From assembly GCF_900129565.1 (NCBI RefSeq), contig NZ_FQWD01000001.1, positions 124,001 to 188,000 on the forward strand: a stretch of DNA of 64,000 nt. Direction: 5' to 3'. Source of the DNA: Marisediminitalea aggregata. Lineage in GTDB: Bacteria > Pseudomonadota > Gammaproteobacteria > Enterobacterales > Alteromonadaceae. Each line of letters starts with the position of its first letter. Positions within the stretch are counted from its first letter, which is position 1. Shown here one piece after another: positions 17,369-25,418 of the stretch. The position numbers and the translations under genes are program-made. The notes beneath the pieces were generated by a model, which saw only the letters and a list, made by a program, of their open reading frames with translations, was not told the origin of the DNA and did not search any database.

Positions 17369-19714
17369 CTAGTACAGCCAAGCATAACTAAACTTCATGA
17401 ACACCGATTTGTTCGTTGTTGTTAGCCCGGTTAGCGGGTTCTCCTCTATGGCAGCACTTGATACGCCAACAAAAAAGCGCGTAAGCGGATTGAGCTTGTA
17501 GGAATACAACAGTTGCCCGCCCAGTGTGCGGGTAACCGGCTTCACATCAAACTGGTAGTTGTCCTGGTTGCGGTGAGTATTGTTATAAATGCCAATTAGC
17601 CTGACAAACTGCCGGGCATCAAGTTGATAAGTCAAACGCAAGTCGGAAATACGCGCCGTAAACAATGAAGCACTGGCCACGTCCAGATTACTGTAGAGCT
17701 GGGTAAAACGCAGTTGGGTGTGCTTACCCAGATTCACATCAACCATAGACTCAACGAACAGTTGTTTGCCTAACCGGTTATTTGCAAAATCAATCTGGTC
17801 ACCTTTGCGAACAAACGTACTCACAAATAATGTCGGATTTGGCCGGGTTTCGGCATACACACTCACCGATTGCTCATCAAACCGGTCGGTGTTACCGGTT
17901 ACTGCCAGGGTAGATGGATCATGACGCAACCCAACCCGCTCGCGCCTGACGGTGCCCAGTTCAAGGAAGGACTGCCACATACCCCGAATGCTCACATACG
18001 CTTCCAGCTCACGTTCGAGTACTTCACCGTTGTCATTGTGAGTTAGGTCCCAGTCACCATTGAGCCTGATGCGATTCCACCAGCTATTTTCGTTCCACCA
18101 AAAATAACCACCACCCACGACGGTTTTGTTGTAATCAGCTTTGGTCTCAAACCCTAAATCAGCGCGAAAACCGGCGTCGTTTTCGTAACGGTCGGCGCGG
18201 AAAAACCAATCCTGCTCTTCATGGCGGTAGTTAACCCGCCAGGCAGTGCCGCTAAATGCCTCTGTTTGTCGTGTGCGGATAGCCGTTTCCGACAAGTCGT
18301 CGGCTTCACTGCAATCATTTCCGCAAAAGTTGGTATACAGGTTTTCCGGATACTGGGTATTCGACACTACATACTGAGCTCGCAGGGTATCCTGCTGTGT
18401 TAACCGGTATTTTACGTCCAGGCCATTTACAAAGTTATGGTAGTCGCCAGCTTGCCTGAACGTCGTAACCGAACCAATGGATAAATCATTGTCGTAGTCG
18501 AACCGATAGCGCAGCGCACCGTTTAACGACTCGTCTTCCAGTACCGCTATGCCTGAACCCAGGTTGCCCGGCACAATAAATGTGGTATTGGCGTCATCAG
18601 CCATAAAAACGCCGAAGGTGTGACGCTCTTTCTGACCGGTGAGTTTTAACCCATAATCAGGAGATCCAATATTCCGGGTGTATACCAGGCGTTGATTCGA
18701 CGAAAAGTAATCGGCGTTTTCAACGAAAAACGGGCGTCGCTCGTCAAAAAACAGGGCAAACGTGTTGTTAATGTTTACCTGTGCATCGTCTGCTTCTACC
18801 TGCGAGAAGTCGGGGTTCAACGTTGCCTGCAACGACATTTCCGGCGTAATCCCCCATTTCACATCCAGCCCCGGTTCTACTACTTCGATGTCGTCCCATT
18901 CATTCGACGAAAAAGGGTCGCGACTTCGACCTTTCCCCAGCACCAGTGTGGGCACTAACGCCAGGTTTTTACCCTGCGTAGCTTGCTCGAAGCCTTTTAC
19001 ATCACCGAGCTGGCAAAGCGTACAGGCATCATTGCGGTCCCAGGGAATATTGGCAATTCTCAAACGCTCTTCACGCGGGTAGAAGCGAATAAATTCAGCC
19101 CCCCACAATTTGGTACGCTCGCCTTCTTCAAAATTCATAATACGCAGAGGAATAGCCACTTCCACAATGTAGCCGTTGTCGTTTATGACCCCTGCAGACT
19201 CCCAAATGGCATTCCAGCTATCGCTTTCATTACCGGTCATCTCGTTTTGAATGGCGTCTGCCTGCACGCCCAGGGGATTTATAAAGAACTGGTATGCCAA
19301 TCTGCCGTTATTAAAAGTATCCAGTTTTATGCCAACCAGGTCGTCGCTCCACACTTTATCGCGGTCGCGAAAGAATGCGCGGATCTGCTCCGGGTCAGGG
19401 TCTTCAGCAATAAAAGCAACGTGCAGTGTTTCGCCGTCTTCGAATAGCTTTACCTGTGTAGAAACGGGAGGCTTTGTATTGTTGTAAGGGCGGGTAACGT
19501 AGTCCAATGAGATCGCCCTGGCTTGTTGCCACTGAGGCTCATTCAGATTACCGTCTATGGTCACCGCACCTTCAAGAAACGGAATTTGGGTAACCGGTTG
19601 CTGTTCAGACTCGCTGATCAATACATCATTGGCCAGCGCCGGACTCAGGCATAGGGCAGCCAGCAACAGCCAGCCTGTACATCGCAATATCATAGTTGTG
19701 TCTACTGTCTTCAT
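17369..19714 (-). CDS. DUF5916 outer-membrane protein with family-9-like carbohydrate-binding domain
   Basis: This 781-residue protein has a signal peptide (a shorter start at the ATG at 19693 is possible). A beta-sandwich of CBM9/DOMON type covers about 45-230: 'DGNLNEPQWQQA', 'DGETLHVAFIAEDPDPEQIRA', 'RDRDKVWSDDLVGIKLDT'. A long membrane beta-barrel (DUF5916) runs to a C-terminal 'FMKFSYAWLY', ending in an aromatic residue as barrel proteins do. DUF5916 proteins are widespread in Alteromonadales and Bacteroidetes; their role is not established, though binding or passage of glycans or peptides is often supposed. The gene is alone on its strand. Confidence 0.82.
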   Translation of the reverse strand: MKTVDTTMILRCTGWLLLAALCLSPALANDVLISESEQQPVTQIPFLEGAVTIDGNLNEPQWQQARAISLDYVTRPYNNTKPPVSTQVKLFEDGETLHVAFIAEDPDPEQIRAFFRDRDKVWSDDLVGIKLDTFNNGRLAYQFFINPLGVQADAIQNEMTGNESDSWNAIWESAGVINDNGYIVEVAIPLRIMNFEEGERTKLWGAEFIRFYPREERLRIANIPWDRNDACTLCQLGDVKGFEQATQGKNLALVPTLVLGKGRSRDPFSSNEWDDIEVVEPGLDVKWGITPEMSLQATLNPDFSQVEADDAQVNINNTFALFFDERRPFFVENADYFSSNQRLVYTRNIGSPDYGLKLTGQKERHTFGVFMADDANTTFIVPGNLGSGIAVLEDESLNGALRYRFDYDNDLSIGSVTTFRQAGDYHNFVNGLDVKYRLTQQDTLRAQYVVSNTQYPENLYTNFCGNDCSEADDLSETAIRTRQTEAFSGTAWRVNYRHEEQDWFFRADRYENDAGFRADLGFETKADYNKTVVGGGYFWWNENSWWNRIRLNGDWDLTHNDNGEVLERELEAYVSIRGMWQSFLELGTVRRERVGLRHDPSTLAVTGNTDRFDEQSVSVYAETRPNPTLFVSTFVRKGDQIDFANNRLGKQLFVESMVDVNLGKHTQLRFTQLYSNLDVASASLFTARISDLRLTYQLDARQFVRLIGIYNNTHRNQDNYQFDVKPVTRTLGGQLLYSYKLNPLTRFFVGVSSAAIEENPLTGLTTTNKSVFMKFSYAWLY

Positions 19715-19811
19715 TCCGCGGGCGACTATGCCACAAGGCCGCTAAATTCCTATGTAATGTCGATAGAGTTTAGAAGACACACGGTGAATTGTTAAAATTA
19801 TTAACAATTCG

Positions 19812-21314
19812 TTACATTCCGCAGGTTAATTCACCAGACCGCGGGCGCTGTTGCTGAGAAAAATAATGCGCTGTCAGCTTTGCTAAATGCGCCAACGACG
19901 CCTGATGAACCGGGGCTTTCTGATGAGCTTCAGGGGAATTGAAACGACCCATGCCGGCCAGAATGCAGTACCAGGAAGGGCGCAGGTAGACGAGTTCTGA
20001 ATCCAGGTGATCCAACGCGGTTTCAAAACAGGCGCCGCTATCCCATTTATCCAGTAAATACTGTAGGTTTTCGGGCACACACATTTCATGACGACACGCC
20101 TGCCAATAGGCAGAATCGGTGCGGGTATTGAGGTAATAATGCGCGGCAATGTAATCGCGAATACCGTCGAACATACGGTTCATTTCGCGGTTGTAGGCTT
20201 GTTGCGCACTCGCTAATGGCTTCGCAGAATCAACGCCGTCCACCAATTGGTAAAGTGCATATTGCACCAGCATAAGCGCGGTGGCTTCCAAGGGTTCAAT
20301 AAACCCTTGAGCTAACCCAATGGCAACACAGTTACCTTGCCAGTGCTCATCTAATCGTCCAACCTGCATTTTCAGGTGGCGAGCGGGCACCAAGTCATCG
20401 ACATTCAACGCCTTGCGCAACGCCCCTTCGGCTTCATCTGCTGAACAGAAATCAGAACTGTACACGTAACCGTTACCGATTCTGGATGTCAGCGGAATTT
20501 GCCACATCCAGCCGTTATCCATGCCCACTGATCGGGTTTGCGGCGCAATAGGCTCATTACTATTGTGTTGTGTTGGTAACGCCACGGCGGCATCGTTAAA
20601 CAAGGTTTCGCGATAGCTTCTAAACGGCGCATTCAGGGCTTTTTTCATCAGCAAGCCAACAAACCCCGAACAATCCACGTATAAATCCGCGCTCAGCGTT
20701 TCCCCCTGCTCCATGCGCAAACCACGGATATTGCCTTCTTCCGTATAAACCTCTGCGACTTTTCCTTCCTTGTGCTGCACACCAAGTTGCGTAGAAAACG
20801 ACTTCAGACTCAGGGCCAATTTGCTGGCATCGAAATGGTAGGCGTAGTCGATATCGCCGGGCAATTTGGTGCTTTGCGGCGTAACCCGTTTACGTACCAT
20901 TTCAGCAGCACAGAAATAGTGTTCAGGTTTTACATCGGCATTGCCCCGGCTGCTGCGCAACGTCTGGCAACTATCAAAAAACAGTTCGCCGGTTTGCTGA
21001 TCAAGTGGTGTGAAAAACGGATGGAAATACTGAGAAAAACGCTGGCTGTTCGTCCAGTTGGCGAACTCGATGCCGGTTTTATAGGTGGCGTCGCAGTGGG
21101 GCATCCAGTCTTGCTCCTGCCAACCAAGATCGGTGAAGAACTGCTTGAGAAATGGCGTAGAGCCTTCGCCTACCCCAACGGTACCAATTTGCGAAGATTC
21201 TATTAGGGTAATGTGGCTTTTTGCCCCCCATTGTTTAGCCAAATACGCAGCGCACATCCAGCCTGCGGTACCGCCGCCCACAATTATGACTGATGCCGGA
21301 TGTGTTTGCTTCAT
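19812..21314 (-). CDS. Flavin-dependent tryptophan-halogenase-like protein of the NAG locus
   Basis: This 500-residue protein has the FAD motif GGGTAGW (13-19), 'GVGEGSTPFLKQF', the halogenase lysine region 'ATYKTGIEFANW' (about residue 83) and 'GWMWQIPLTSR', all shared with PrnA/RebH-type halogenases. The catalytic glutamate loop reads PLEATAL where the tryptophan enzymes, as I recall them, have PLEST, so the halide-anchoring Ser is replaced. It starts 2 bases after the LacI gene and faces the TonB receptor. Homologues beside TonB receptors for sugars are common in this group and no halogenated product is known for them. It may act on the amino sugar or on an envelope component. Confidence 0.82.
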   Translation of the reverse strand: MKQTHPASVIIVGGGTAGWMCAAYLAKQWGAKSHITLIESSQIGTVGVGEGSTPFLKQFFTDLGWQEQDWMPHCDATYKTGIEFANWTNSQRFSQYFHPFFTPLDQQTGELFFDSCQTLRSSRGNADVKPEHYFCAAEMVRKRVTPQSTKLPGDIDYAYHFDASKLALSLKSFSTQLGVQHKEGKVAEVYTEEGNIRGLRMEQGETLSADLYVDCSGFVGLLMKKALNAPFRSYRETLFNDAAVALPTQHNSNEPIAPQTRSVGMDNGWMWQIPLTSRIGNGYVYSSDFCSADEAEGALRKALNVDDLVPARHLKMQVGRLDEHWQGNCVAIGLAQGFIEPLEATALMLVQYALYQLVDGVDSAKPLASAQQAYNREMNRMFDGIRDYIAAHYYLNTRTDSAYWQACRHEMCVPENLQYLLDKWDSGACFETALDHLDSELVYLRPSWYCILAGMGRFNSPEAHQKAPVHQASLAHLAKLTAHYFSQQQRPRSGELTCGM

Positions 21315-21316
21315 GA

Positions 21317-22345
21317 CTAAGACCGGTTAGTGGATTCTCGAACCACCAGTTCAGGCACAAACACATGCGCCGGAATAGGCTGTTTGTCGTTGCCCAGTTT
21401 ACGGGCTTTCAACGACTGGATCAGAGTGGACGTCGCACGTTGCGCAATCTGGTCCGTTGGCTGTGAGGCCGTCGTCAATGGCGGAAAGGTCTGCCGCGAG
21501 AACGGGCTGTTCTCGAATCCGGCAATCGCCAGCGTTGCGGGCACATCCACCCCTCGCATACGCGCACCAAATAAGGCCCCCGCCGCAATCTCATCGTTAC
21601 AGGCAAATACCGCTGTCGGAATGTGGGGTAACGTAAGCAGCTTTTCGATACTTTCCACCCCGGTCCCAAATGAATAGGTCCCTTCTATGACAAATTCGGG
21701 ATGCTGAGGAAGATCATGGGCAGCAAGTGCGGCAGCAAAGCCTTTCTGACGTTCTATGGTCGAGTTGTGCTGCTTTTCACCGGCAATAAAGCCAATGTCA
21801 CGATGACCCTGCTGAATAAGGTGCTCAGTAATTTGGTAAGCCGCCTGATAGTCGTTTACCAGAACACAAGGCGGACCGTTCTCCAGCGCTTCACTGCCCG
21901 ACAGAATGCGTACATAACGCACGCCTTTTTCGTCGAGGGCAGACAGCACTTCAGGCATTTCTGATAACGGCGGCGATAAGATCAGCCCGGCTAATCTGGC
22001 GCTATCCACCATGCCGAGGATTTCCTGAATGATATCGCGGCTGCTGGCATCACAAGGGTGAATGAGCAATTCGTACCCGTTCGCCCGGCACTCATTCAAA
22101 ATCCCTTTTTGCATATCGATGATGTAATATGCATTCGGGTTGTCGTACACGTAACCGAGCACAAAATTATCGCGTCCGGCTAAATCCCGGGCCGCCTTGT
22201 TGGGTTTGTAATTGAGCTCATCAATGGCGGCCTGCACCTTGGCCAGCGTATCAGGTTTTACGGTTCCCTCGTTGTTGATAACACGGGAAACGGTTTTGAT
22301 AGATACACCAGCATGTTCGGCAACACTTTTAATTGTGGCAGACAT
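21317..22345 (-). CDS. nagR: LacI-family regulator, NagR-like
   Basis: A 342-residue LacI protein. GGAGG four bases upstream favours the ATG at 22345 over the GTG at 22348. The DNA-binding head 'TIKSVAEHAGVSIKTVSRVI' lies at the N-terminus, followed by the hinge 'YKPNKAARDLAGR' and an effector domain with 'TAVFACNDEIAAGALFG' and 'AIAGFENSPFS'. It lies divergent to the N-acetylglucosamine TonB receptor, separated by two nearly perfect TGACA-N4-TGTCA palindromes, and ahead of the halogenase-like gene. LacI-type NagR repressors responding to GlcNAc or its phosphate control such loci in Shewanella and relatives. The symbol is given by locus context. Confidence 0.82.
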   Translation of the reverse strand: MSATIKSVAEHAGVSIKTVSRVINNEGTVKPDTLAKVQAAIDELNYKPNKAARDLAGRDNFVLGYVYDNPNAYYIIDMQKGILNECRANGYELLIHPCDASSRDIIQEILGMVDSARLAGLILSPPLSEMPEVLSALDEKGVRYVRILSGSEALENGPPCVLVNDYQAAYQITEHLIQQGHRDIGFIAGEKQHNSTIERQKGFAAALAAHDLPQHPEFVIEGTYSFGTGVESIEKLLTLPHIPTAVFACNDEIAAGALFGARMRGVDVPATLAIAGFENSPFSRQTFPPLTTASQPTDQIAQRATSTLIQSLKARKLGNDKQPIPAHVFVPELVVRESTNRS

Positions 22346-22400
22346 CACGCCTCCAGATTAAATTTTAGCCAAAAATAATTCTTTTAAATTCACTAAGTTG

Positions 22401-22454
22401 CAACAAATTTAAAAACTATTTTTAATTTTTGTGTTTGCAAACGTAAATTTGTTG
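22401..22454. repeat. Inverted repeat in the nagR / receptor control region
   Basis: CAACAAATTTA (22401-22411) and TAAATTTGTTG (22444-22454) are perfect 11-bp arms 32 bases apart, in the leader of nagR and upstream of the operators. It could be a leader hairpin of the nagR transcript or a second binding site. Confidence 0.5.
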
Positions 22455-22472
22455 TTGTAACGTTAACACTCA

Positions 22473-22488
22473 ATGACAGCGTTGTCAT
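22473..22488. promoter_or_regulatory. NagR-type LacI operator 1
   Basis: ATGACAGCGTTGTCAT has perfect arms ATGACA/TGTCAT around the core GCGT. It is about 106 bases before the TonB receptor start and about 128 bases before nagR. Confidence 0.82.
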
Positions 22489-22535
22489 GCATTTTTTATG
22501 AATTCTGGCGCGTCTGTCATTTTATTTGTGAGTCA

Positions 22536-22553
22536 AATGACAGCGTTGTCATT
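22536..22553. promoter_or_regulatory. NagR-type LacI operator 2
   Basis: AATGACAGCGTTGTCATT has perfect 7-bp arms around the core GCGT. It repeats operator 1, 64 bases downstream, and ends 25 bases before the receptor ATG, a position that suits repression. An extra half site, TGTCAT at 22515-22520, lies between them and pairs with the left arm of this operator. Confidence 0.85.
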
Positions 22554-22578
22554 CCTTCTGAGAACAAGGACTTGAGTG

Positions 22579-25308
22579 ATGAAACAACATAGAATAAATA
22601 CATTAACTCGCGGGCTACGTCTCGCCTTCACCGTCGGAGCAATGGCAGCCACTGCAGTACCTTGCGCAATCGCGCAAGAGGGTGCCGACTCGACAGAAAT
22701 CATTGAAGTTCGCGGTATCCGCGCCAGCCAGAAAGCCAATATAAATACAAAACGCTTCTCTGACGCGGTCGTTGACGCGATTACTGCGGAAGACATTGGT
22801 AAATTCCCCGACAAAAACGTCGCGGAATCTTTATCGCGTATTCCCGGTGTAACCATTGACCGTGACTTTGGTGAAGGTCAGGGCGTGACCATTCGTGGTG
22901 TACAGCCAGATCAAAACCTGACGTTGGTAAACGGCCAGGCCGTGGGTACTGCACAGTGGTTCGTGCTGTCAGACGCTACGCGTAACTTCAACTTTGAAAT
23001 TCTGGCTTCTGAAATGGTCGGCGGTCTTGAAGTGTACAAGTCTTCACAAGCCGACCTGGACGAAGGCGCACTGGGTGGTACTGTTATTCTGCGTACCCGC
23101 AAGCCGCTGGACCTGGACGCTAACACCGCACAAATGTCAGTAGAAGCCCAGTACAACGACATTTCTACTGAAACGGATCCATCGCTTTCAGGCCTTTACA
23201 GCTGGAAAAACGATGACGGCACGTTTGGTATTTTGGTATCAGGTAGCTATCAGCAACGTACGGTTCACCGTGAAACTAACGAAGATTTTGGTTGGTTTGG
23301 TCCGAGTATTCCGCGTATTGACCCACTGATTGAAGCCCCTCAGGGTACCAGCAGCAAAGGCGCTATTCCATGGGGTATGGGTTCAGCATTGTTCAAACAG
23401 GATCGTAAACGTCAGGGTATCGACGTAACCGCACAATGGTTGCCGACTGACGATTTGGACATCTCTGTTCACTATCTTTCATCCACCATGGAAGCCGACA
23501 ACGTCAACTCTAACCTGATTGGTATTCCGTTCCGCGGTATTGCCTACATGGGCGAAGACACCAACAGCGGTACAGTAAGCAACGGCGTAGTGGAGTCTCT
23601 GGCAGTCACCGGTTTAGCGCAGCGTCCGGGCTGGGCCCGCCACATGGCTTACGACAATATCTTCCGTGACGGCTCAGAAATGTCGACCGAGTTACTCGAC
23701 GTAGAAGGTACTTACACACTGGCAAGTGGCCAGCTTCACTTCCAGTTGGGTACCACTACTGGTGAAGGCACAAACCGTGACTTCTTCACTGAATTCTGGG
23801 TAACGCCTGACGACGAGCGCGCTAACTTTGACTTCTACAATCCAGGCGGTGCAAACCCGTACATTGATTTCACGACAGCAAGCCCATGGTTAGCGAATCC
23901 GGGTGATGAAATGTGGTTAGGCGGTATCTTCGATCAGGTCAACAGCACCAAAGATGAAGAAAACTACCTGCAACTGGACTACTCACACTTTGTTGAGTGG
24001 GGTGCCATTACCGAAATCAAAACCGGTTTAAAAGTACGCGACCGCAGTTTTGGTCAGCACCGTTACCGCACCGATTTAGCAAACCTTGCTCCTACTGGCG
24101 AAGGCAGCCTGGGCCCGGCAAGTGATTTCTGGTCTGGTGCTATGGTGAACGTAGACCATTCACAAACCAACGGCGTGGCAGCAAGCTACTTCATGCCGGA
24201 CAAAACCGCTATGTATAATGCACTTTATGCGGTAGCAGAGTGTAACGACAGCAACTCAGACGGCCTGTGCCGCAATTCAGATGTATATCTGAAAGATGCG
24301 TCATTTGATATCGAAGAAGACATTACTGCATTGTATGTCATGGCGAAATTCGCGACTGATGGCCTGCGCGGAAACATTGGCTTGCGCTATGTTGAAACCG
24401 ACTCAACGTCAAAAGGGTTCGATCTGAACAGTGGCGAAGCCGTTGCTTACGACGGTGATTACAACGAGTGGTTGCCCAGCGCAAACATCGCTTACGATCT
24501 GTCTGAAGATGTTGTTCTGCGTTTTGCTGCATCACGAGTCATTACTCGCCCGGCGCCGTTCCAATTGGCACCAGCGGTTAACCTCACGCCAGAAACCAGC
24601 TCAGGTACAGCGGGTAACCCAGGCCTGAATCCATTAACGGCCAACCAGTTTGAAGCCGGTGTGGAATGGTATTACGACAGTGCGTCACTGGTTTCTTTCA
24701 CATTATTTAAGAAAGACATCAGCGACTTCATCTTTACCAAAACCGTGGCAAAAGAAATCAACGGCCAGCAAATCAATCAGCTGAGCACGCCTGAAAACGG
24801 TGGCACTACAGCCATTGAAGGCTTTGAATTCCAGTTACAGCACGCGTTTGAAAACGGCTTTGGTGGTTACTTCAACTATACCTACACCGACGTAGCAGAT
24901 GCGGAAATTGATGAAGCCGCCGCTGTGTATGACGATGCAGGTAATATTGTGGGTGCCACCCTGTCTACTCGCACCGTTAGCTTCCCGAACACCTCTAAGA
25001 ACTCGTTCAACATTGGTGTTTATTATGAAGTAGACGAGTACAGCGCGCGCTTAAACTACAACTACCGCTCAGAGTATTTCATTGCGCAAACCGAGATTGG
25101 TCCTCGCTACCGCGACGAACAAGCTCAGTTAGATGCGCAGGTTAGCTGGCAGTACAGTGAAAACCTGACCTTCAAAGCAGAAGCACTCAACCTTACCGAT
25201 GAAATTTGGGAAAACTACTACGTAAGGGAAAGTGACGGACTGCGCCTTGGCGGCACGCAAAGTGCCAACGGCCGCAGACTGTTTGTGGGCGCGAGCATGA
25301 GCTTCTAA
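22579..25308 (+). CDS. TonB-dependent receptor for N-acetylglucosamine / chito-oligosaccharides
   Basis: This 909-residue outer-membrane receptor starts at the ATG at 22579 (AAGGA eight bases before; a GTG one codon earlier is less likely). It has a signal peptide (about 1-33) and a TonB box-like 'IIEVRGIRAS'. The plug has 'PDKNVAESLSRIPGVTIDRD', typical of the sugar-specific group, and 'GLEVYKSSQADLDEGALGGTV'; the 22-strand barrel ends in 'RRLFVGASMSF'. It leads the chitin/GlcNAc operon under two LacI operators, so it probably imports GlcNAc oligomers across the outer membrane. The substrate call rests on gene order. Confidence 0.88.
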   Translation: MKQHRINTLTRGLRLAFTVGAMAATAVPCAIAQEGADSTEIIEVRGIRASQKANINTKRFSDAVVDAITAEDIGKFPDKNVAESLSRIPGVTIDRDFGEGQGVTIRGVQPDQNLTLVNGQAVGTAQWFVLSDATRNFNFEILASEMVGGLEVYKSSQADLDEGALGGTVILRTRKPLDLDANTAQMSVEAQYNDISTETDPSLSGLYSWKNDDGTFGILVSGSYQQRTVHRETNEDFGWFGPSIPRIDPLIEAPQGTSSKGAIPWGMGSALFKQDRKRQGIDVTAQWLPTDDLDISVHYLSSTMEADNVNSNLIGIPFRGIAYMGEDTNSGTVSNGVVESLAVTGLAQRPGWARHMAYDNIFRDGSEMSTELLDVEGTYTLASGQLHFQLGTTTGEGTNRDFFTEFWVTPDDERANFDFYNPGGANPYIDFTTASPWLANPGDEMWLGGIFDQVNSTKDEENYLQLDYSHFVEWGAITEIKTGLKVRDRSFGQHRYRTDLANLAPTGEGSLGPASDFWSGAMVNVDHSQTNGVAASYFMPDKTAMYNALYAVAECNDSNSDGLCRNSDVYLKDASFDIEEDITALYVMAKFATDGLRGNIGLRYVETDSTSKGFDLNSGEAVAYDGDYNEWLPSANIAYDLSEDVVLRFAASRVITRPAPFQLAPAVNLTPETSSGTAGNPGLNPLTANQFEAGVEWYYDSASLVSFTLFKKDISDFIFTKTVAKEINGQQINQLSTPENGGTTAIEGFEFQLQHAFENGFGGYFNYTYTDVADAEIDEAAAVYDDAGNIVGATLSTRTVSFPNTSKNSFNIGVYYEVDEYSARLNYNYRSEYFIAQTEIGPRYRDEQAQLDAQVSWQYSENLTFKAEALNLTDEIWENYYVRESDGLRLGGTQSANGRRLFVGASMSF

Positions 25309-25321
25309 GCCCGGCCACCGC

Positions 25322-25371
25322 TGGTAGCCACCAGCTAATGGGCAGCTTGTCGTATCCCTGATAAGCTGCCC
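25322..25371 (+). other. Intercistronic hairpins after the TonB receptor gene
   Basis: A small CTGGT/ACCAG hairpin is followed by a 9-bp stem (GGGCAGCTT at 25340-25348, AAGCTGCCC at 25363-25371) with no T run. Such stems often protect the receptor mRNA or partly stop transcription, letting the first gene be expressed above the enzymes. Confidence 0.5.
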
Positions 25372-25418
25372 CATCTACACCCATAATTACAACGACACTC
25401 TTTTACCTGGCAGTGAGT

